Position numbers and translations under genes: made by a program. Below are positions 20,060 to 30,990 of a stretch of 64,000 nucleotides of DNA, one piece after another. The notes beneath the pieces were generated by a model that saw nothing but the letters and a program-made list of their open reading frames with translations, was not told where the DNA came from and ran no database searches. Origin of the DNA: Yersinia thracica (GTDB lineage: Bacteria; Pseudomonadota; Gammaproteobacteria; Enterobacterales; Enterobacteriaceae); assembly GCF_902170565.1 (NCBI RefSeq), contig NZ_CABHXX010000002.1, forward strand, positions 1 to 64,000, given 5' to 3'. Within the stretch, counting starts at the first letter, position 1, and the number at the start of each line of letters is the position of its first letter.

Positions 20060-20927
20060 TTTCCTTACTTTTAATTAAGTCATACAACCGGGCATTCTCT
20101 GGCAAGGTCATGCCGTGACTGCGTGCGCGCCGCAGTAAGTAGCCGGTGATGTAGTCTATCTCGGTGTGTCGTTGGCAGCGTAAATCCTGTAATAGTGACG
20201 AGATGTTATCGGCGGTGCTCTGGATAACATCATTGACATAGCTTAACAGGCTGCTGGTTGAAGTATGGTAGCCCTCCATCTCCATCACACCGGCGATCTC
20301 AGCACATAATTTCTCAATCAGCTCTGGATAGCGCTGCAAATCACCATTGCGGCAGTTATATAGGCCGGTAAGCGGATTAATCACGCAGTTTACCGCCAGT
20401 TTTTGCCAACATGCCGCAGAAATATCGTCATGCCAGGCTACGTCCGGCAGGGCCTGATGCAAAACATCGGCCAATTGGCTGATATCGGTTGTAACAGAGG
20501 ACATCGGGCCAATATGAGTAATACCGCTGGCGACATGGACGATAGTGTTGCCATCCCTGCGCGCTGCATGAGTGGTAACACCATGGAGAAAGAGATGGTC
20601 ATCCCGTGGTAATTCTTCTTGCGTGCCCATCCCATTGTGTAACAGTAAAATCTTACATTCGGGGTTAAGTTTGGGCAGTAAGCCGGTGATGGCACTGGAT
20701 ACTTGCCATGCCTTTAAGCAAACCAATAATAGTTCACTTTTTGACAAATGCTCTGGATCATTAGTGGGGAGATTCTGATTGAATGCTTCGCCACCTAAGG
20801 ATATGACATTAACCGAACAGTAGGGCTGTGGCACACGAAGCCAGCCTTGCACATCGTGGCCTTGCTGGTATAGCGCTGATAACCATAACTGCCCGAGAGC
20901 TCCGCAACCAAGCACAGTAATTTTCAT
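20016..20927 (-). CDS. panE: 2-dehydropantoate 2-reductase
   Basis: NADPH-dependent reduction of ketopantoate to pantoate in pantothenate/CoA synthesis. The 303 residues match the E. coli enzyme. The nucleotide-binding loop GCGALG lies at 7-12, and the catalytic Lys is in the [15 protein letters not shown] segment near 175. The C-terminal helical domain ends ESEYERIG-like ([11 protein letters not shown]). It is transcribed divergently from yajQ and followed by the overlapping yajL, the same panE-yajL order as in E. coli. Confidence 0.96.
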   Translation of the reverse strand: MKITVLGCGALGQLWLSALYQQGHDVQGWLRVPQPYCSVNVISLGGEAFNQNLPTNDPEHLSKSELLLVCLKAWQVSSAITGLLPKLNPECKILLLHNGMGTQEELPRDDHLFLHGVTTHAARRDGNTIVHVASGITHIGPMSSVTTDISQLADVLHQALPDVAWHDDISAACWQKLAVNCVINPLTGLYNCRNGDLQRYPELIEKLCAEIAGVMEMEGYHTSTSSLLSYVNDVIQSTADNISSLLQDLRCQRHTEIDYITGYLLRRARSHGMTLPENARLYDLIKSKENEYERIGAGLSGSW

Positions 20928-21136
20928 TGAGACCTCCTTGGTATGGGCGGAAAGATACTGTATTTTTCTCAGTATTATGCGTGATTATAGACTTTTTGGT
21001 CATAAAACGCAGAGTTAGCTACAAACCGGTTTTACCCAGAATTGTGTGGGAGTTGAGCAATTGTCAGCACTTGGCTTTGTCTGTTGGGATAAAGCGGTTA
21101 TTATGCTTGCCATTCATCTTATCAGGAGGAGGGAAT

Positions 21137-21628
21137 ATGCCATCTTTCGACATCGTATCTGAAATTGATATGCAAGAAGTGCGCAACGCAGTGGAAAACG
21201 CCACCCGTGATCTGGCAAACCGTTGGGATTTCCGTAATGTTCCTGCGAGTTTTGAGCTAAATGAAAAGAACGAAAGTATCAAAGTGGCCAGTGAATCTGA
21301 TTTCCAGGTTGAACAACTGCTGGATATTTTGCGTGCTCAATTGACCAAACGCGGCATTGAAGGGGCGGCATTGGAAATCCCGGAAGAAATGGATCGTAGT
21401 GGCAAAACCTACAGTGTGGATGCCAAATTGAAGCAAGGGATTGAAAGTGCTCAGGCGAAGAAGCTGGTTAAGCTGATTAAAGACAGCAAGCTGAAAGTTC
21501 AGGCACAGATTCAGGGCGAACAAGTTCGGGTTACCGGTAAAGCGCGTGATGATTTGCAGGGGGTGATGGCATTGATTCGTGGTGCTGATTTGGGCCAACC
21601 ATTCCAGTTCAATAACTTCCGTGACTGA
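21137..21628 (+). CDS. yajQ: Nucleotide-binding protein YajQ
   Basis: A 163-residue protein of the YajQ/UPF0234 family, two ferredoxin-like domains. Homologues in other bacteria bind cyclic di-GMP, and E. coli YajQ binds nucleotides. I chose the ATG at 21137 ([10 protein letters not shown]) because it has a very strong AGGAGGAGGG site and the family N terminus. The frame extends to 20927 but that part is not conserved. It ends NNFRD before a shared terminator with yajR. Confidence 0.95.
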   Translation: MPSFDIVSEIDMQEVRNAVENATRDLANRWDFRNVPASFELNEKNESIKVASESDFQVEQLLDILRAQLTKRGIEGAALEIPEEMDRSGKTYSVDAKLKQGIESAQAKKLVKLIKDSKLKVQAQIQGEQVRVTGKARDDLQGVMALIRGADLGQPFQFNNFRD

Positions 21629-21640
21629 TTCATAGCTAAA

Positions 21641-21675
21641 ACAGGTACAAAGGCATTCATCTCCTTTGTACCTGT
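21641..21675. terminator. Bidirectional terminator between yajQ and yajR
   Basis: ACAGGTACAAAGG (21641-21653) pairs perfectly with CCTTTGTACCTGT (21663-21675) around a 9-base loop between converging genes. T-runs are short on both strands. Confidence 0.7.
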
Positions 21676-21681
21676 TCTGGG

Positions 21682-23046
21682 TTATATCGCGTTAACTAAC
21701 TCTTCTAGCTGATTGCGATTGGTTTTTTTGGTATCTACTTTGACATAAGCGCTGCGCTCGGCTCTTACCACGACGGCCTCCGTGACACCGGGTTGTGCTC
21801 TGATTCGCTCTTCTAAGGCTGAATCTTTTACCGCCAATTCTGACAAAGTAATGCGCAGGCTGCTGACATAAGGTGGCTCTTGCATGGTGGCACTCACGCC
21901 AAACCACACCAGCGCAATAACTGCGCCACCCGCAAACACCATACTTGCCCCTTCCATACCAAATATCCAGCCACCTAAACTCCCGCCGATAGCCACACCA
22001 ATAAATTGGCTGGTGGAGTAAATTCCCATTGCGGTGCCTTTATAGCCTGCTGGCGATTCTTTGCTGATCAATGACGGCAATATGGCTTCCATCACGTTGA
22101 AAGCAATAAAGAATAGTTGCACACCGGCAATGATAATCCACAGCTGTTGCCCGGCAGACCACAGCACCACTTCGGCGGCAAACAGCACCGCGACACAGCC
22201 CATAAAGACCTGTTTCATGCGGCGTTTGACTTCAGCATAAATAATGAACGGCACGACTGCGGCGAAGGAGACCAACATGGTCACCAGATAGACAATCCAG
22301 TGTTGGGCAGGCGCTAAGCCCGCATTGGTCATAATCTGTGGCAATGCCACGAAGCTCGACATCAATAAAATGTGCAAACACATAATGCCAAAATTGAGTT
22401 TGAGTAACCGGCTATTGTTGAGCACTTTGCTCACACTGCCCTTGACGATACTGGATTCGCGATTCAGCACATGGCTATCGGCATCTGGCACCACGGCTAA
22501 GGTAATAACAATACCTAATAGCGCCAGGATGGCTATCCCCCAGAACAGGGCTTGCAAGCCAAAGGCATGAGTAACAATTGGCCCGAGCACCATGGCGATG
22601 GCAAAAGTGACGCCAAAGCTGACACCAATAAATGCCATCGCTTTGGTGCGGTTTTGTTCACGAGTCAAATCTGATAATAGCGCCATTACGGCGGCGGCAA
22701 TCGCTCCGGAGCCTTGCAGCGCACGACCCAGAATGATGCCCCAGATTGAATCACTCATGGCGGCAATGACACTACCCAGAGCAAAAATTAACAGGCCGCC
22801 GACGATTAACGGCTTACGGCCGATGCGATCAGAAACCAGCCCGAATGGGATCTGGAAAATGGCCTGAGACAGCCCATAGATGCCAATGGCGATACCAATC
22901 AGTGCTTCACTGGCACCGGAAAGCGCCATGCCGTAGGTGGTGAGAACCGGCAAAACCATAAACATGCCGAGCATGCGCAAAGAAAATACCGTACCCAGCC
23001 CCCAGGTCGCCCGAAGCTCCAGCGGGGTCATTTTATTGTCGTTCAT
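21682..23046 (-). CDS. yajR: MFS transporter YajR with C-terminal YAM domain
   Basis: A 454-residue inner-membrane major facilitator protein with twelve membrane helices and a C-terminal ferredoxin-like YAM domain (about 390-454), as in E. coli YajR of identical length. The MFS motif A lies in the loop after helix 2 (GLVSDRIGRKPL near 70). I chose the ATG at 23046 (MNDNKMTPLE) with GAGG upstream; a GTG two codons earlier is in frame but too close to that site. Its substrate is unknown. Confidence 0.93.
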   Translation of the reverse strand: MNDNKMTPLELRATWGLGTVFSLRMLGMFMVLPVLTTYGMALSGASEALIGIAIGIYGLSQAIFQIPFGLVSDRIGRKPLIVGGLLIFALGSVIAAMSDSIWGIILGRALQGSGAIAAAVMALLSDLTREQNRTKAMAFIGVSFGVTFAIAMVLGPIVTHAFGLQALFWGIAILALLGIVITLAVVPDADSHVLNRESSIVKGSVSKVLNNSRLLKLNFGIMCLHILLMSSFVALPQIMTNAGLAPAQHWIVYLVTMLVSFAAVVPFIIYAEVKRRMKQVFMGCVAVLFAAEVVLWSAGQQLWIIIAGVQLFFIAFNVMEAILPSLISKESPAGYKGTAMGIYSTSQFIGVAIGGSLGGWIFGMEGASMVFAGGAVIALVWFGVSATMQEPPYVSSLRITLSELAVKDSALEERIRAQPGVTEAVVVRAERSAYVKVDTKKTNRNQLEELVNAI

Positions 23047-23221
23047 TACCACCTCAAAAAAACCTTCTTTCCCATTGTAATGATGTTGGGCACAGCCAGT
23101 AAATCTATTGATGTTTAGAATGTATTACAGGCGAGTTTTTAGCTAACAGCAGGGCGGGCAGAAATAAAAAATGGCTGGTAGGAATAGCCCGCCAGCCATT
23201 TTAACATCAATACGGTTGAAG

Positions 23222-24112
23222 TTACCCGACGTAAGTCAGTAATCCAGCCGAGGCAGGGACATTGAAATCAACCGACATCATGACGCTCAATGACGTAATA
23301 GCAATGATAGAGAAGACAAATAGTTTTCTCGCCCATACGATGTCATTGGTCGCCTTGTAACCGCGTAATGCCATCCCCAACCACCAGACACTCACCGCAG
23401 CAGCTACAACCAAATATTTGTAACCGGCATAGCCACTTAAGGTCAGCATCAAGGTGGCGACCATAAATGCCAAAATATAAAGGATAATATGGTTTTTGGT
23501 GACCGATATTCCTTTTATCACCGGCAGAACCGGAATGTTGGCAGCTTGATAATCCTTAAAGCGGAAAATCGCGATGGCGTAGGAATGCGGCATTTGCCAC
23601 AAGCTGAAAATAAGCAGCAGGATCAAGGCGCCCATATCAAACTGCCCAGTAACGGCACAGTAACCAATCACCGGTGGGGCGGCACCTGACAAGCTGCCAA
23701 TCAATGTGCCGTAGACGGATTTGCGTTTCATATAGAGGCTATAAACCCCGACATAAATCACGAAGCCAATCACAGCCAGCCACATAGCTAATGGGTTAGC
23801 GGCAACATAGAGCAGCAGCATGCCAGCAATACCCAGCACTGTTGCATAAATCAGGCTCACTTTCGGATCGATAAGCCCTTTTACCAGGACACGATTCTTT
23901 GTTCTCTCCATGATGCGGTCGATATCACGGTCGATATAGTTGTTAAAAACGCACCCGGAGGCAACAACTAACGAGACACCGAGCATGGTGGAGAGAAATA
24001 GGGGGTAATCAATCACGCCTTTGGAAGCGAGGAGAAATCCCCCAATGACAGAAATTAAATTACCGAAAATAATTCCTGGCTTAGTGACTTGCAGGTATTG
24101 CTTAATCATCAC
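23222..24112 (-). CDS. cyoE: Protoheme IX farnesyltransferase CyoE
   Basis: UbiA-family enzyme that makes heme O by farnesylating protoheme for cytochrome bo3. The prenyl-diphosphate motif is [10 protein letters not shown] near residue 58, and the second aspartate-type loop lies near 185 ([15 protein letters not shown]). I place the start at GTG 24112, which gives 296 residues, the E. coli length, six bases after GAAGAG. The next codon is ATG (24109) and may be used instead. It is the last gene of the cyoABCDE operon, 10 bases after cyoD. Confidence 0.96.
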   Translation of the reverse strand: MMIKQYLQVTKPGIIFGNLISVIGGFLLASKGVIDYPLFLSTMLGVSLVVASGCVFNNYIDRDIDRIMERTKNRVLVKGLIDPKVSLIYATVLGIAGMLLLYVAANPLAMWLAVIGFVIYVGVYSLYMKRKSVYGTLIGSLSGAAPPVIGYCAVTGQFDMGALILLLIFSLWQMPHSYAIAIFRFKDYQAANIPVLPVIKGISVTKNHIILYILAFMVATLMLTLSGYAGYKYLVVAAAVSVWWLGMALRGYKATNDIVWARKLFVFSIIAITSLSVMMSVDFNVPASAGLLTYVG

Positions 24113-24122
24113 ATGTAGCTCT

Positions 24123-24470
24123 TCAGTCAACCATCATATTGATGTTGAGGTTGTACATAATCCAGAGTGAGCCCACAACAACGATGGCGATAATCATAGC
24201 GGTGAACAAGAAAGCCACCAGATTCCAACGTTCCTCGGACGATCCATTCATATGTAGGAAGTACACCAAGTGCACGATAATCTGCACCACGGCTAAACCG
24301 ACCACTGTGGCCAGAATAGTCGTATGGGAGGCGGTACCACTCATCACCATAGCGAATGGAATAACAGTCAGAATCACCGACAGAATAAAGCCAATAATAT
24401 ATGACTTCAAGCTACCGTGGCTGGCTCCACCGTGAGTCGTTGTTGAATGACTAGATGTTGGATGGCTCAT
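24123..24470 (-). CDS. cyoD: Cytochrome bo3 ubiquinol oxidase subunit IV
   Basis: Small three-helix subunit that stabilises the copper-B site of the oxidase. The ATG at 24470 shares one base with the cyoC stop (TGATG) and gives 115 residues, near the 109 of E. coli. The upstream extension in this frame lies inside cyoC and is not real. The N terminus is Ser/Thr/His-rich ([14 protein letters not shown]), followed by helices near 24-44, 51-71 and 85-107. Confidence 0.95.
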   Translation of the reverse strand: MSHPTSSHSTTTHGGASHGSLKSYIIGFILSVILTVIPFAMVMSGTASHTTILATVVGLAVVQIIVHLVYFLHMNGSSEERWNLVAFLFTAMIIAIVVVGSLWIMYNLNINMMVD

Positions 24471-25084
24471 CACATAGCTCCTAACAGATAGACAACGGTG
24501 AATACGCAGATCCAGACCACATCCAGGAAGTGCCAGAACAAGCTCAGGCACATCAGGCGGGTACGGTTCGTTTCATTCAGGCCGCGTTTTGCTACTTGAA
24601 TCATCATAATGATGATCCAAACCAGGCCAGCGGTAACGTGAATACCGTGGGTGGCAACCAGTGCGAAGAAGCTAGACAGGAACGCGCTGCGATCCGGGCC
24701 GTAACCTTCAGCAATCAGGTGATGGAATTCATAGATTTCCATTGCCACAAAGCCCAGGCCGAACAGGAAAGTTAGACCTAACCAGGTATTAACCTGGTTT
24801 TTGTGGCCTTTGTTCATGCCCAGCATAGCAATGCCGTAAGTAATACTACTAAACAGCAACAGGAAAGTTTCGACCAGAACAAAGTTCAAGTCGAAGATAT
24901 CCCGGCCTGAAGGACCACCAGCGGTCCCATTCACCAGCACTGCATAAGTTGCAAACAATGTCGCAAACAAAATACAGTCGCTCATCAAGTAGATCCAGAA
25001 GCCGAATACTTTCGTCGCTCCTGCATCGTGATGCCCATGCTCTGCATGGGCGACGTTATGGTTAGTCAGAGTTTCAGTTGACAT
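24470..25084 (-). CDS. cyoC: Cytochrome bo3 ubiquinol oxidase subunit III
   Basis: A 204-residue five-helix subunit of the haem-copper oxidase, same length as E. coli Cyo[24 protein letters not shown] near 25 and [11 protein letters not shown] near 146 are typical. It overlaps the end of cyoB by 11 bases and the start of cyoD by one, so the subunits are translationally coupled. Confidence 0.96.
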   Translation of the reverse strand: MSTETLTNHNVAHAEHGHHDAGATKVFGFWIYLMSDCILFATLFATYAVLVNGTAGGPSGRDIFDLNFVLVETFLLLFSSITYGIAMLGMNKGHKNQVNTWLGLTFLFGLGFVAMEIYEFHHLIAEGYGPDRSAFLSSFFALVATHGIHVTAGLVWIIIMMIQVAKRGLNETNRTRLMCLSLFWHFLDVVWICVFTVVYLLGAM

Positions 25085-27065
25085 GATTCACGCCTGCTTT
25101 GCTGATTTGTTCATGATGAAGATCTTCAATGCGCTCCACTTCTGCAACCGGCACATAGTAATCAACATCCTCGTCGAAGCTTTTCACAATCCAGGTCACA
25201 ATCATGCCGACGAAGCCAACGATGGCCAGCCACCAGATGTACCAGATCATGGCAAAGCCGAAGATCAAGCTGAAGCCAGCAATAATCACACCTGCACCGG
25301 TATTCTTCGGCATGTGGATTTCTTCATATTTCGCTGGGCGTTTGTATGCTTCGCCTTTCTCTTTCATATCCCAGAATTCGTCACGGTCTGTCACTTCAGG
25401 AACAACAGCGAAGTTATAGAACGGCGGTGGGGAAGAGGTAGACCACTCCAGCGTACGGCCACCCCATGGGTCACCGGTCAGGTCACGATTCTGCTCGCGG
25501 TCACGGATACTGACGAACACCTGGATAACCTGGCACAAGATACCGCAAGCAATCAGCACTGCACCGCCTGCTGCCACCATTAACATCGAGTGAAATTCTG
25601 GGTTGATGTCCTGGCTCAGACGACGGGTCATGCCCATAAAGCCCAGTATATACAGCGGCATAAAGGCAACGAAGAAGCCGATAATCCAGAACCAGAAGGC
25701 ACGGATGCCCCATTTTTCATTAAGCGTGAAGCCGAAGGATTTAGGCCACCAATAAGTCAGGCCAGCGAAGCAACCGAACACCACACCACCGATAATCACG
25801 TTATGGAAGTGGGCAATCAGGAACAAGCTGTTATGCAGCACGAAGTTTGCGCCTGGTACTGCCAACAGAACGCCGGTCATCCCACCGATAGAGAAGGTGA
25901 TGATGAAGCCAACAGTCCACAACATCGCGGAGTTAAACTGAATACGGCCTTGGTACATGGTGAACAGCCAGTTGAATATTTTCACCCCGGTCGGGATAGA
26001 AATAATCATCGTGGCGATACCGAAGAAGGCGTTAACGTTCGCGCCTGACCCCATAGTGAAGAAGTGGTGCAGCCAAACAATAAACGACAGTACGGTAATC
26101 GCGATGGTTGCCCACACTAAAGAGGTGTAACCAAACAGACGTTTTCTGGAGAAGGTCGCGGTAACCTCGGAGAATACCCCGAATACCGGCAGAACCAGAA
26201 TGTACACTTCCGGATGGCCCCAGGCCCAAATCAGGTTGATGTACATCATCATGTTGCCACCCATATCATTGGTAAAGAAATGGGTGCCAAGGTAGCGGTC
26301 CAGAGTCAGCAACGCGACGGTCACAGTCAGGATCGGGAAAGAAACGATAATCAAAATGTTGGTGCAAAGCGCCGCCCATGTGAAGACAGGCATCTTCATC
26401 ATCGACATGCCAGGCGCACGCATTTTCAGGATAGTCGCGAAGAAGTTAACACCGGTCAGCAAGGTCCCTAAACCGGAAATCTGTAGACTCCAGATCCAGT
26501 AATCGACCCCAACACCAGGGTTGTACTCTTTACCTGACAGTGGCGGATAGGCCAACCAACCGGTTTGCGCGAATTCACCGACCCCCAGAGAGATGTTGAT
26601 TAACACCACCCCGACGACAAAGAACCAGAAACTCAGGGAGTTCAGGAACGGGAAGGCAACGTCACGAGCACCGATTTGTAGCGGTACGACCACGTTCATC
26701 AAGCCCACCACAAAAGGCATCGCCATGAAGAAAATCATGATAACGCCGTGAGCGGTGAAAATCTGATCATAGTGATGAGGCGGCAGGAACCCGGCCTCGC
26801 CAGCGGAAGCAAGTGCTTGCTGGCTGCGCATCATGATGGCGTCGGCAAAACCACGCAAAAGCATGACCATGGCGACCAGAATGTACATGATACCGATTTT
26901 TTTATGGTCAACCGAAGTCAGCCATTCGCTCCATAACCATTTCCATTTGCCGAAATAGGTCAGAGCAGCGACAAGAGCCAGCCCACCCAGAACAATTGCA
27001 GCAACGGTAACCATAATGATTGGTTCGTGTAACGGAACCGCATCAAGTGTTAATTTTCCCAACAT
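25074..27065 (-). CDS. cyoB: Cytochrome bo3 ubiquinol oxidase subunit I
   Basis: Catalytic haem-copper subunit that reduces oxygen to water and pumps protons. The length, 663 residues, equals E. coli CyoB, so the standard numbering applies. The WGHPEVY motif carries copper-B ligand His284 and cross-linked Tyr288, HH at 333-334 gives the other copper ligands, and the HFHN segment near 419-421 carries the haem axial histidines. The haem b ligand His106 lies in [11 protein letters not shown]. Fifteen hydrophobic segments are visible. It starts 4 bases after cyoA. Confidence 0.97.
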   Translation of the reverse strand: MLGKLTLDAVPLHEPIIMVTVAAIVLGGLALVAALTYFGKWKWLWSEWLTSVDHKKIGIMYILVAMVMLLRGFADAIMMRSQQALASAGEAGFLPPHHYDQIFTAHGVIMIFFMAMPFVVGLMNVVVPLQIGARDVAFPFLNSLSFWFFVVGVVLINISLGVGEFAQTGWLAYPPLSGKEYNPGVGVDYWIWSLQISGLGTLLTGVNFFATILKMRAPGMSMMKMPVFTWAALCTNILIIVSFPILTVTVALLTLDRYLGTHFFTNDMGGNMMMYINLIWAWGHPEVYILVLPVFGVFSEVTATFSRKRLFGYTSLVWATIAITVLSFIVWLHHFFTMGSGANVNAFFGIATMIISIPTGVKIFNWLFTMYQGRIQFNSAMLWTVGFIITFSIGGMTGVLLAVPGANFVLHNSLFLIAHFHNVIIGGVVFGCFAGLTYWWPKSFGFTLNEKWGIRAFWFWIIGFFVAFMPLYILGFMGMTRRLSQDINPEFHSMLMVAAGGAVLIACGILCQVIQVFVSIRDREQNRDLTGDPWGGRTLEWSTSSPPPFYNFAVVPEVTDRDEFWDMKEKGEAYKRPAKYEEIHMPKNTGAGVIIAGFSLIFGFAMIWYIWWLAIVGFVGMIVTWIVKSFDEDVDYYVPVAEVERIEDLHHEQISKAGVNHVN

Positions 27066-27069
27066 CGTT

Positions 27070-28026
27070 TTATTCCTCGGCTCCGGCGTGAGCGGCGTGT
27101 TCGCCCATATCCATGCCCTGGCTCATATCCATACCTGAATGGGTATCATCGCCTTTCTTGTGCATGTTCATATCGCCCATAAACTTGCCAATAATTCCTT
27201 TAAACAGCTCCGGTTTAATACTGGAGAAATACTCAACCGGGTTATTTTCGCTCGGTTCAGCCAGTTTATTGAAATCGTCAGTGGTATTCAGGGTGTTCGG
27301 CGATTTTTTCACCTGTGCGACCCACTGGTTAAAGTCTTCCTGCGTAGGTGTTGCGATCGCAGTGAATTTCATACCAGAGAAGCCTTTGCCGCTGAAGCTG
27401 CTGGAAATACCATTGTATTTACCGGCTTCGTTAGCAATCAGATGCAATTTGGTTTGCATCCCAGCCATCGCATAGATCTGCCCGCCTAACTGAGGAATAA
27501 AGAACGAATTCATTACTGAGTTGGAGGTGATTTTAAAATTCACCGGAACGTCAGTAGGGAAAGCCAGTTCATTTACTGTAGCAATACCTTGTTCTGGATA
27601 GATAAACAGCCATTTCCAGTCAAGGGAAACCACTTCAATGGTGATCGGTTCTTTACCAGCCACTTCGATCGGTTTGAACGGGTCAAGTTCGTGGGAGGTT
27701 TTCCAGGTTATCGTAGCTAAAATAGCAATGATAATGATTGGAACAGCCCAAACAACAAGCTCAATTTTGTTGGAATGGGACCAGTTTGGGGTGTAGGTCG
27801 CACTTTTGTTGGACGCGCGGTACTTCCATGCAAAAGCAAACGCCATAAAAATAACCGGAACTACGACGATCAACATTAAACCGATAGCAGTGAGTATCAG
27901 TGTTTTTTGCTCGACTCCGATTGCGCCTTTGGGGTTCATCAATACCATATCGCAACCACTGAGCATTACCGTGGCTGCTAATAAAGACAACATACCCATA
28001 TTTTTAATGTATTTCTTAAGTCTCAT
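27070..28026 (-). CDS. cyoA: Cytochrome bo3 ubiquinol oxidase subunit II, lipoprotein
   Basis: A 318-residue subunit with a lipoprotein signal (LSGC; Cys at 25), two membrane helices (about 41-65 and 90-110) and a periplasmic cupredoxin-like domain that, as in quinol oxidases, lacks the CuA-binding residues. The C terminus is His- and Met-rich ([27 protein letters not shown]), longer than I expect from E. coli (315 residues in total). It is the first gene of the cyo operon, which is favoured under high oxygen. Confidence 0.96.
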   Translation of the reverse strand: MRLKKYIKNMGMLSLLAATVMLSGCDMVLMNPKGAIGVEQKTLILTAIGLMLIVVVPVIFMAFAFAWKYRASNKSATYTPNWSHSNKIELVVWAVPIIIIAILATITWKTSHELDPFKPIEVAGKEPITIEVVSLDWKWLFIYPEQGIATVNELAFPTDVPVNFKITSNSVMNSFFIPQLGGQIYAMAGMQTKLHLIANEAGKYNGISSSFSGKGFSGMKFTAIATPTQEDFNQWVAQVKKSPNTLNTTDDFNKLAEPSENNPVEYFSSIKPELFKGIIGKFMGDMNMHKKGDDTHSGMDMSQGMDMGEHAAHAGAEE

Positions 28027-28077
28027 CTAACGACCTCAATTACAAAAGGGCTCTATTGTCGTTTCATGTGTGCGGGC

Positions 28078-28106
28078 ATTTTACGGGAAGGTTGCAGGAC
28101 TGTAAA
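28078..28106 (-). promoter_or_regulatory. Predicted cyo operon promoter
   Basis: On the minus strand TTTACA (28106-28101) and TAAAAT (28083-28078) are 17 bases apart, about 50 bases before the cyoA start. Confidence 0.5.
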
Positions 28107-28349
28107 CATACATCAGATTGTGTCAGCGGCTTGTTGACACTTTATGTTAAGGGGGTCACAGATGTTGTGCAGCGTGATAATTTACTAATGGCAACAATAT
28201 GTTGGCGAAAGTGCTTGGTGGTGAAACTGAGGATGTTAAGGAAAAACAACGGTAATTGGCGTTTTATTCGTGGTAAATACTGATTTTTAATTATTTCGTA
28301 AGCTTATTTTATGTAAATAATATGTGATGCAATGGTGAATTTAAATATA
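28107..28349. other. Upstream region of the cyo operon
   Basis: No gene seen. The stretch separates the cyoA promoter from the terminator of the downstream porin gene and is AT-rich. It likely holds oxygen-responsive regulator sites, but I could not pick out a convincing ArcA or FNR site by eye. Confidence 0.35.
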
Positions 28350-28380
28350 TTCCGGAGCGCTATAAATAGCTGCTCCGGAA
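28350..28380 (-). terminator. Hairpin after the Tsx/OmpK-like gene
   Basis: TTCCGGAGC (28350-28358) pairs with GCTCCGGAA (28372-28380). On the minus strand it follows the porin stop at 28389 and is trailed by AT-rich sequence (TATATTTAAATT). Confidence 0.65.
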
Positions 28381-28388
28381 TCATTTAG

Positions 28389-29168
28389 TTAGAAGTTATA
28401 TTTAATGGAATAAACGATACCATCTTGTAAAAAACCTTCGCCTAATTTGTTATAAGCATAACGGTACTGAATACCAGTAGTGAATTGCTTAATTGGTGTC
28501 CACCAAAGCGCAATGGCTCCGTTCACCCCGTCACGGCCACCGTTACCTGCGGCGTAGCGCTCAGCGCGGTTGAACTCAAGTTCATTCCAGTTGGTAATGC
28601 TGAAGTTTTCATCGAATGCAGTAAAGTCATAACCTGCAACCCAACCGACGACATAACCGTTATTGCCTGAGTAATAGGTTTGATCAACATAATGCAGTGC
28701 AACGAAGGGTTTCATCCACACGCCAGCAACTGTTGCGTTATAGCCGATACCGTACAAGGTATTCACTTCATGGAAGTTGCTGTAATTATTACCTTCTGCA
28801 CTTGGCAGTGAGTAAGTTCCGTAGATGTGACCATACAGGTTGAAACCGGTATCGCCTAAGTAGTAACGTCCGGTCGTTTTGAAAGTATAACGTTGGTTAT
28901 CACCGGGTTGTGCCGTTTTTGAATTGAATGGGTTTTCTAAGTCAAAGAAGCCGTAAACCTCGCCCCAGCTATAACCTGCACCACCTTCCAACTCAATATA
29001 TGCGAAGTCATCTTTATGCGAAGAATTACCTGATTTATGCGTCGTACTGCGCGTCCAATCTAAGTAGTTCATGCTGATATTAGCAAATCCCCATTGGTAT
29101 TCAGCTTGCACAGCCGGAGCCAAGGTGATCGCAGCCAGCGCCGCAGCACCGATAAGAATTTTACGCAT
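28389..29168 (-). CDS. Tsx/OmpK-family outer membrane channel
   Basis: I chose the ATG at 29168 because it begins a clean signal peptide (MRKILIGAAALAAITLAPAVQA, cleavage after residue 22), giving 259 residues. The frame upstream to 29342 is not signal-like. The mature part is an alternating aromatic beta-barrel sequence that starts with EYQWGFANISMNYLDW and ends in Phe (YSIKYNF), as outer-membrane barrels do. The start and the WGFANISMNYLDW/FFDLENPF pattern match the nucleoside-specific channel family (Tsx and Vibrio OmpK). Substrate not proven. It stands alone between ampG and cyoA, where E. coli has no such gene. Confidence 0.85.
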   Translation of the reverse strand: MRKILIGAAALAAITLAPAVQAEYQWGFANISMNYLDWTRSTTHKSGNSSHKDDFAYIELEGGAGYSWGEVYGFFDLENPFNSKTAQPGDNQRYTFKTTGRYYLGDTGFNLYGHIYGTYSLPSAEGNNYSNFHEVNTLYGIGYNATVAGVWMKPFVALHYVDQTYYSGNNGYVVGWVAGYDFTAFDENFSITNWNELEFNRAERYAAGNGGRDGVNGAIALWWTPIKQFTTGIQYRYAYNKLGEGFLQDGIVYSIKYNF

Positions 29169-29383
29169 AAATGCCTCTGTGTGGTTGAAAGATGTCAGGA
29201 GAAATAAAAAGACACAATCCCTAACAAAAAGTGCGCTCATCATAGTCTCAGAGCACGAAAGGATAAATAGTCGAAAGTGACGCAGATCTCGTTTTGTGAA
29301 TAATATTTTGCAAGTGTTACTGTGATTTGTGATTAAGTTCAATAAATCGACAGGAGAGTATTTAGGTGGCTTATTTTGTAGTC

Positions 29384-29412
29384 ATAAAAAAACCGGTATA
29401 AGTACCGGCTTT
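29384..29412 (-). terminator. Terminator after ampG
   Basis: CCGGTA (29393-29398) and TACCGG (29403-29408) form a short hairpin. On the minus strand it is followed by eight or more T (the A-run at 29385-29392), just past the ampG stop. Confidence 0.75.
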
Positions 29413-29431
29413 TACAATTTAATATGGTTTA

Positions 29432-30910
29432 TTAAGCTAATTTATCACGCCTGAGTGCGAGATAATCTAATACCCCACCGAGAACCATGCCGAGCACGCT
29501 GAGCTGAATACCCCGTAACAGCAACATATCAGCCACTTGGGGAGCTGCAGTCCAATCTAGTGCATTACTTATCAGTAAAATCAGCCATGCGGCTAGCAAT
29601 ACGCAGCCAATGGTCAAAAAGCGCAATGCCCAGCGATAAGCGGTTTTGAATGCTGTTCGCGGCATAAATTCATCTGTTTTCTGCGTATGTTCCAATGTCT
29701 GGCGGCAGATATAAAGCAATATCAGGCCAGGAATAGCTGCAGCAATGGAGAATAAATAGAAGAGAGGCCAGCCATGTGTTTCAACGAACCATCCGGCGAT
29801 CGGGCCAACATATACACGGCCCACAGCGGATAATGCTGATAACAAAGCAAATTGTGTCGCGGAGAAAGATTTATTACACAGCGTCATCAGCAGAGCAACA
29901 AACGCCGCTGTTCCCATCCCACCACACAGATTTTCCAGGAAAATGGCGCTACCCATGGAAAATATATTTTTGTCCGTAATGGATAATAGCCAATAACCAA
30001 TATTGGATATGGCTTGTAAAATGCCGAAAATCATCAATGCCCTGAATAAACTCAGGCGCTGCATCAGCAGGCCGCCATACAGTGCGCCAATAATTGTGGC
30101 GATTAATCCCAAGGTTTTATTGACCAGCCCGACTTCTCCAGCATCAAATCCTACTCCACGAATCAAGAAAGTGGTGCTCAAGCTGGCGGCAAAGGCATCG
30201 CCCATTTTGTACAGCACGATCAGCAGCAGAATGAGCCAGGCATTGTTGCGACCAAAGAAATCGCGCAGTGGTTCGACGATGGCCTGTTCGAGTGTTTTCG
30301 GCGGAGCAATACGGATGTCGGGTTCAGGGGCCAATAAAGTGGTAAATACCCCAATGAGCATCAAACCCGCCATCAGCCAGTAAGTGGATTGCCAGCCGAG
30401 ATAGCGATCCGCTATCCACAGGGCCAACCCGCCAGACACCAACATGGCGAGGCGATAACCCAGCACGGAAACTGCGGCACCGGTGCCGCGCTCTTCCGCT
30501 GTCAGTAAATCGGTTTTATAGGCATCAAAAACAATATCTTGCGATGCAGAACAGAATGCAACCAGCACGGCAATAGCGGCCAGCCACCATAAATGTTTAG
30601 CCGGTTCCATAAAGCCCATGGCGATAATGGCGACGATTAATAGCAATTGGCTGATTATCAACCAACCCCGGCGACGCCCCAGAAATGAGGGGGTATAGCG
30701 GTCCATTAATGGGGACCAAAGGAACTTAAAAACGTAAGCTTGGCCGACCAAGGAAAAAATACCAATGGTTTTCAGGTCGACGTTTTCAACCGTCATCCAA
30801 GCTTGCAATGTCCCGCCGGTCAGGGCTAAAGGCAGGCCTGAGGCAAATCCCAACAACAAAAGAACAAGAGAATTACGTTGGGTAAAAAGGTTCGAATAGC
30901 GATTGGGCAT
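29432..30910 (-). CDS. ampG: Muropeptide permease AmpG
   Basis: Inner-membrane MFS permease that imports GlcNAc-anhydro-MurNAc peptides released during wall turnover. It feeds murein recycling and, where ampC is present, signals beta-lactamase induction. The 492 residues match E. coli (491) with about 14 hydrophobic segments. Characteristic are the N-terminal LGFASGLPLALTGGTLQAWM near 18 and SASQDIVFDAYKTD near 121. The gene follows yajG on the same strand. Confidence 0.96.
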   Translation of the reverse strand: MPNRYSNLFTQRNSLVLLLLGFASGLPLALTGGTLQAWMTVENVDLKTIGIFSLVGQAYVFKFLWSPLMDRYTPSFLGRRRGWLIISQLLLIVAIIAMGFMEPAKHLWWLAAIAVLVAFCSASQDIVFDAYKTDLLTAEERGTGAAVSVLGYRLAMLVSGGLALWIADRYLGWQSTYWLMAGLMLIGVFTTLLAPEPDIRIAPPKTLEQAIVEPLRDFFGRNNAWLILLLIVLYKMGDAFAASLSTTFLIRGVGFDAGEVGLVNKTLGLIATIIGALYGGLLMQRLSLFRALMIFGILQAISNIGYWLLSITDKNIFSMGSAIFLENLCGGMGTAAFVALLMTLCNKSFSATQFALLSALSAVGRVYVGPIAGWFVETHGWPLFYLFSIAAAIPGLILLYICRQTLEHTQKTDEFMPRTAFKTAYRWALRFLTIGCVLLAAWLILLISNALDWTAAPQVADMLLLRGIQLSVLGMVLGGVLDYLALRRDKLA

Positions 30911-30990
30911 GTGAGACCTACATGCTCCACCCCATGAGCGGGGCAGAGCATTCTGTTAAGCAGTAATAATGATATTAAGCAAACGGCAGA

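Noticed and set aside
20403-20612. Plus-strand frame opposite panE
   Set aside because: Antisense shadow without a ribosome site.
25083-26936. Several plus-strand frames opposite cyoB
   Set aside because: They are His/Asn-rich antisense shadows of a highly conserved membrane protein gene.
29280-29340. CRP-like site upstream of the Tsx/OmpK-like gene (TGTGATTTGTGATTAAG)
   Set aside because: Only one half matches the CRP consensus; no symmetrical TCACA partner at the right distance.
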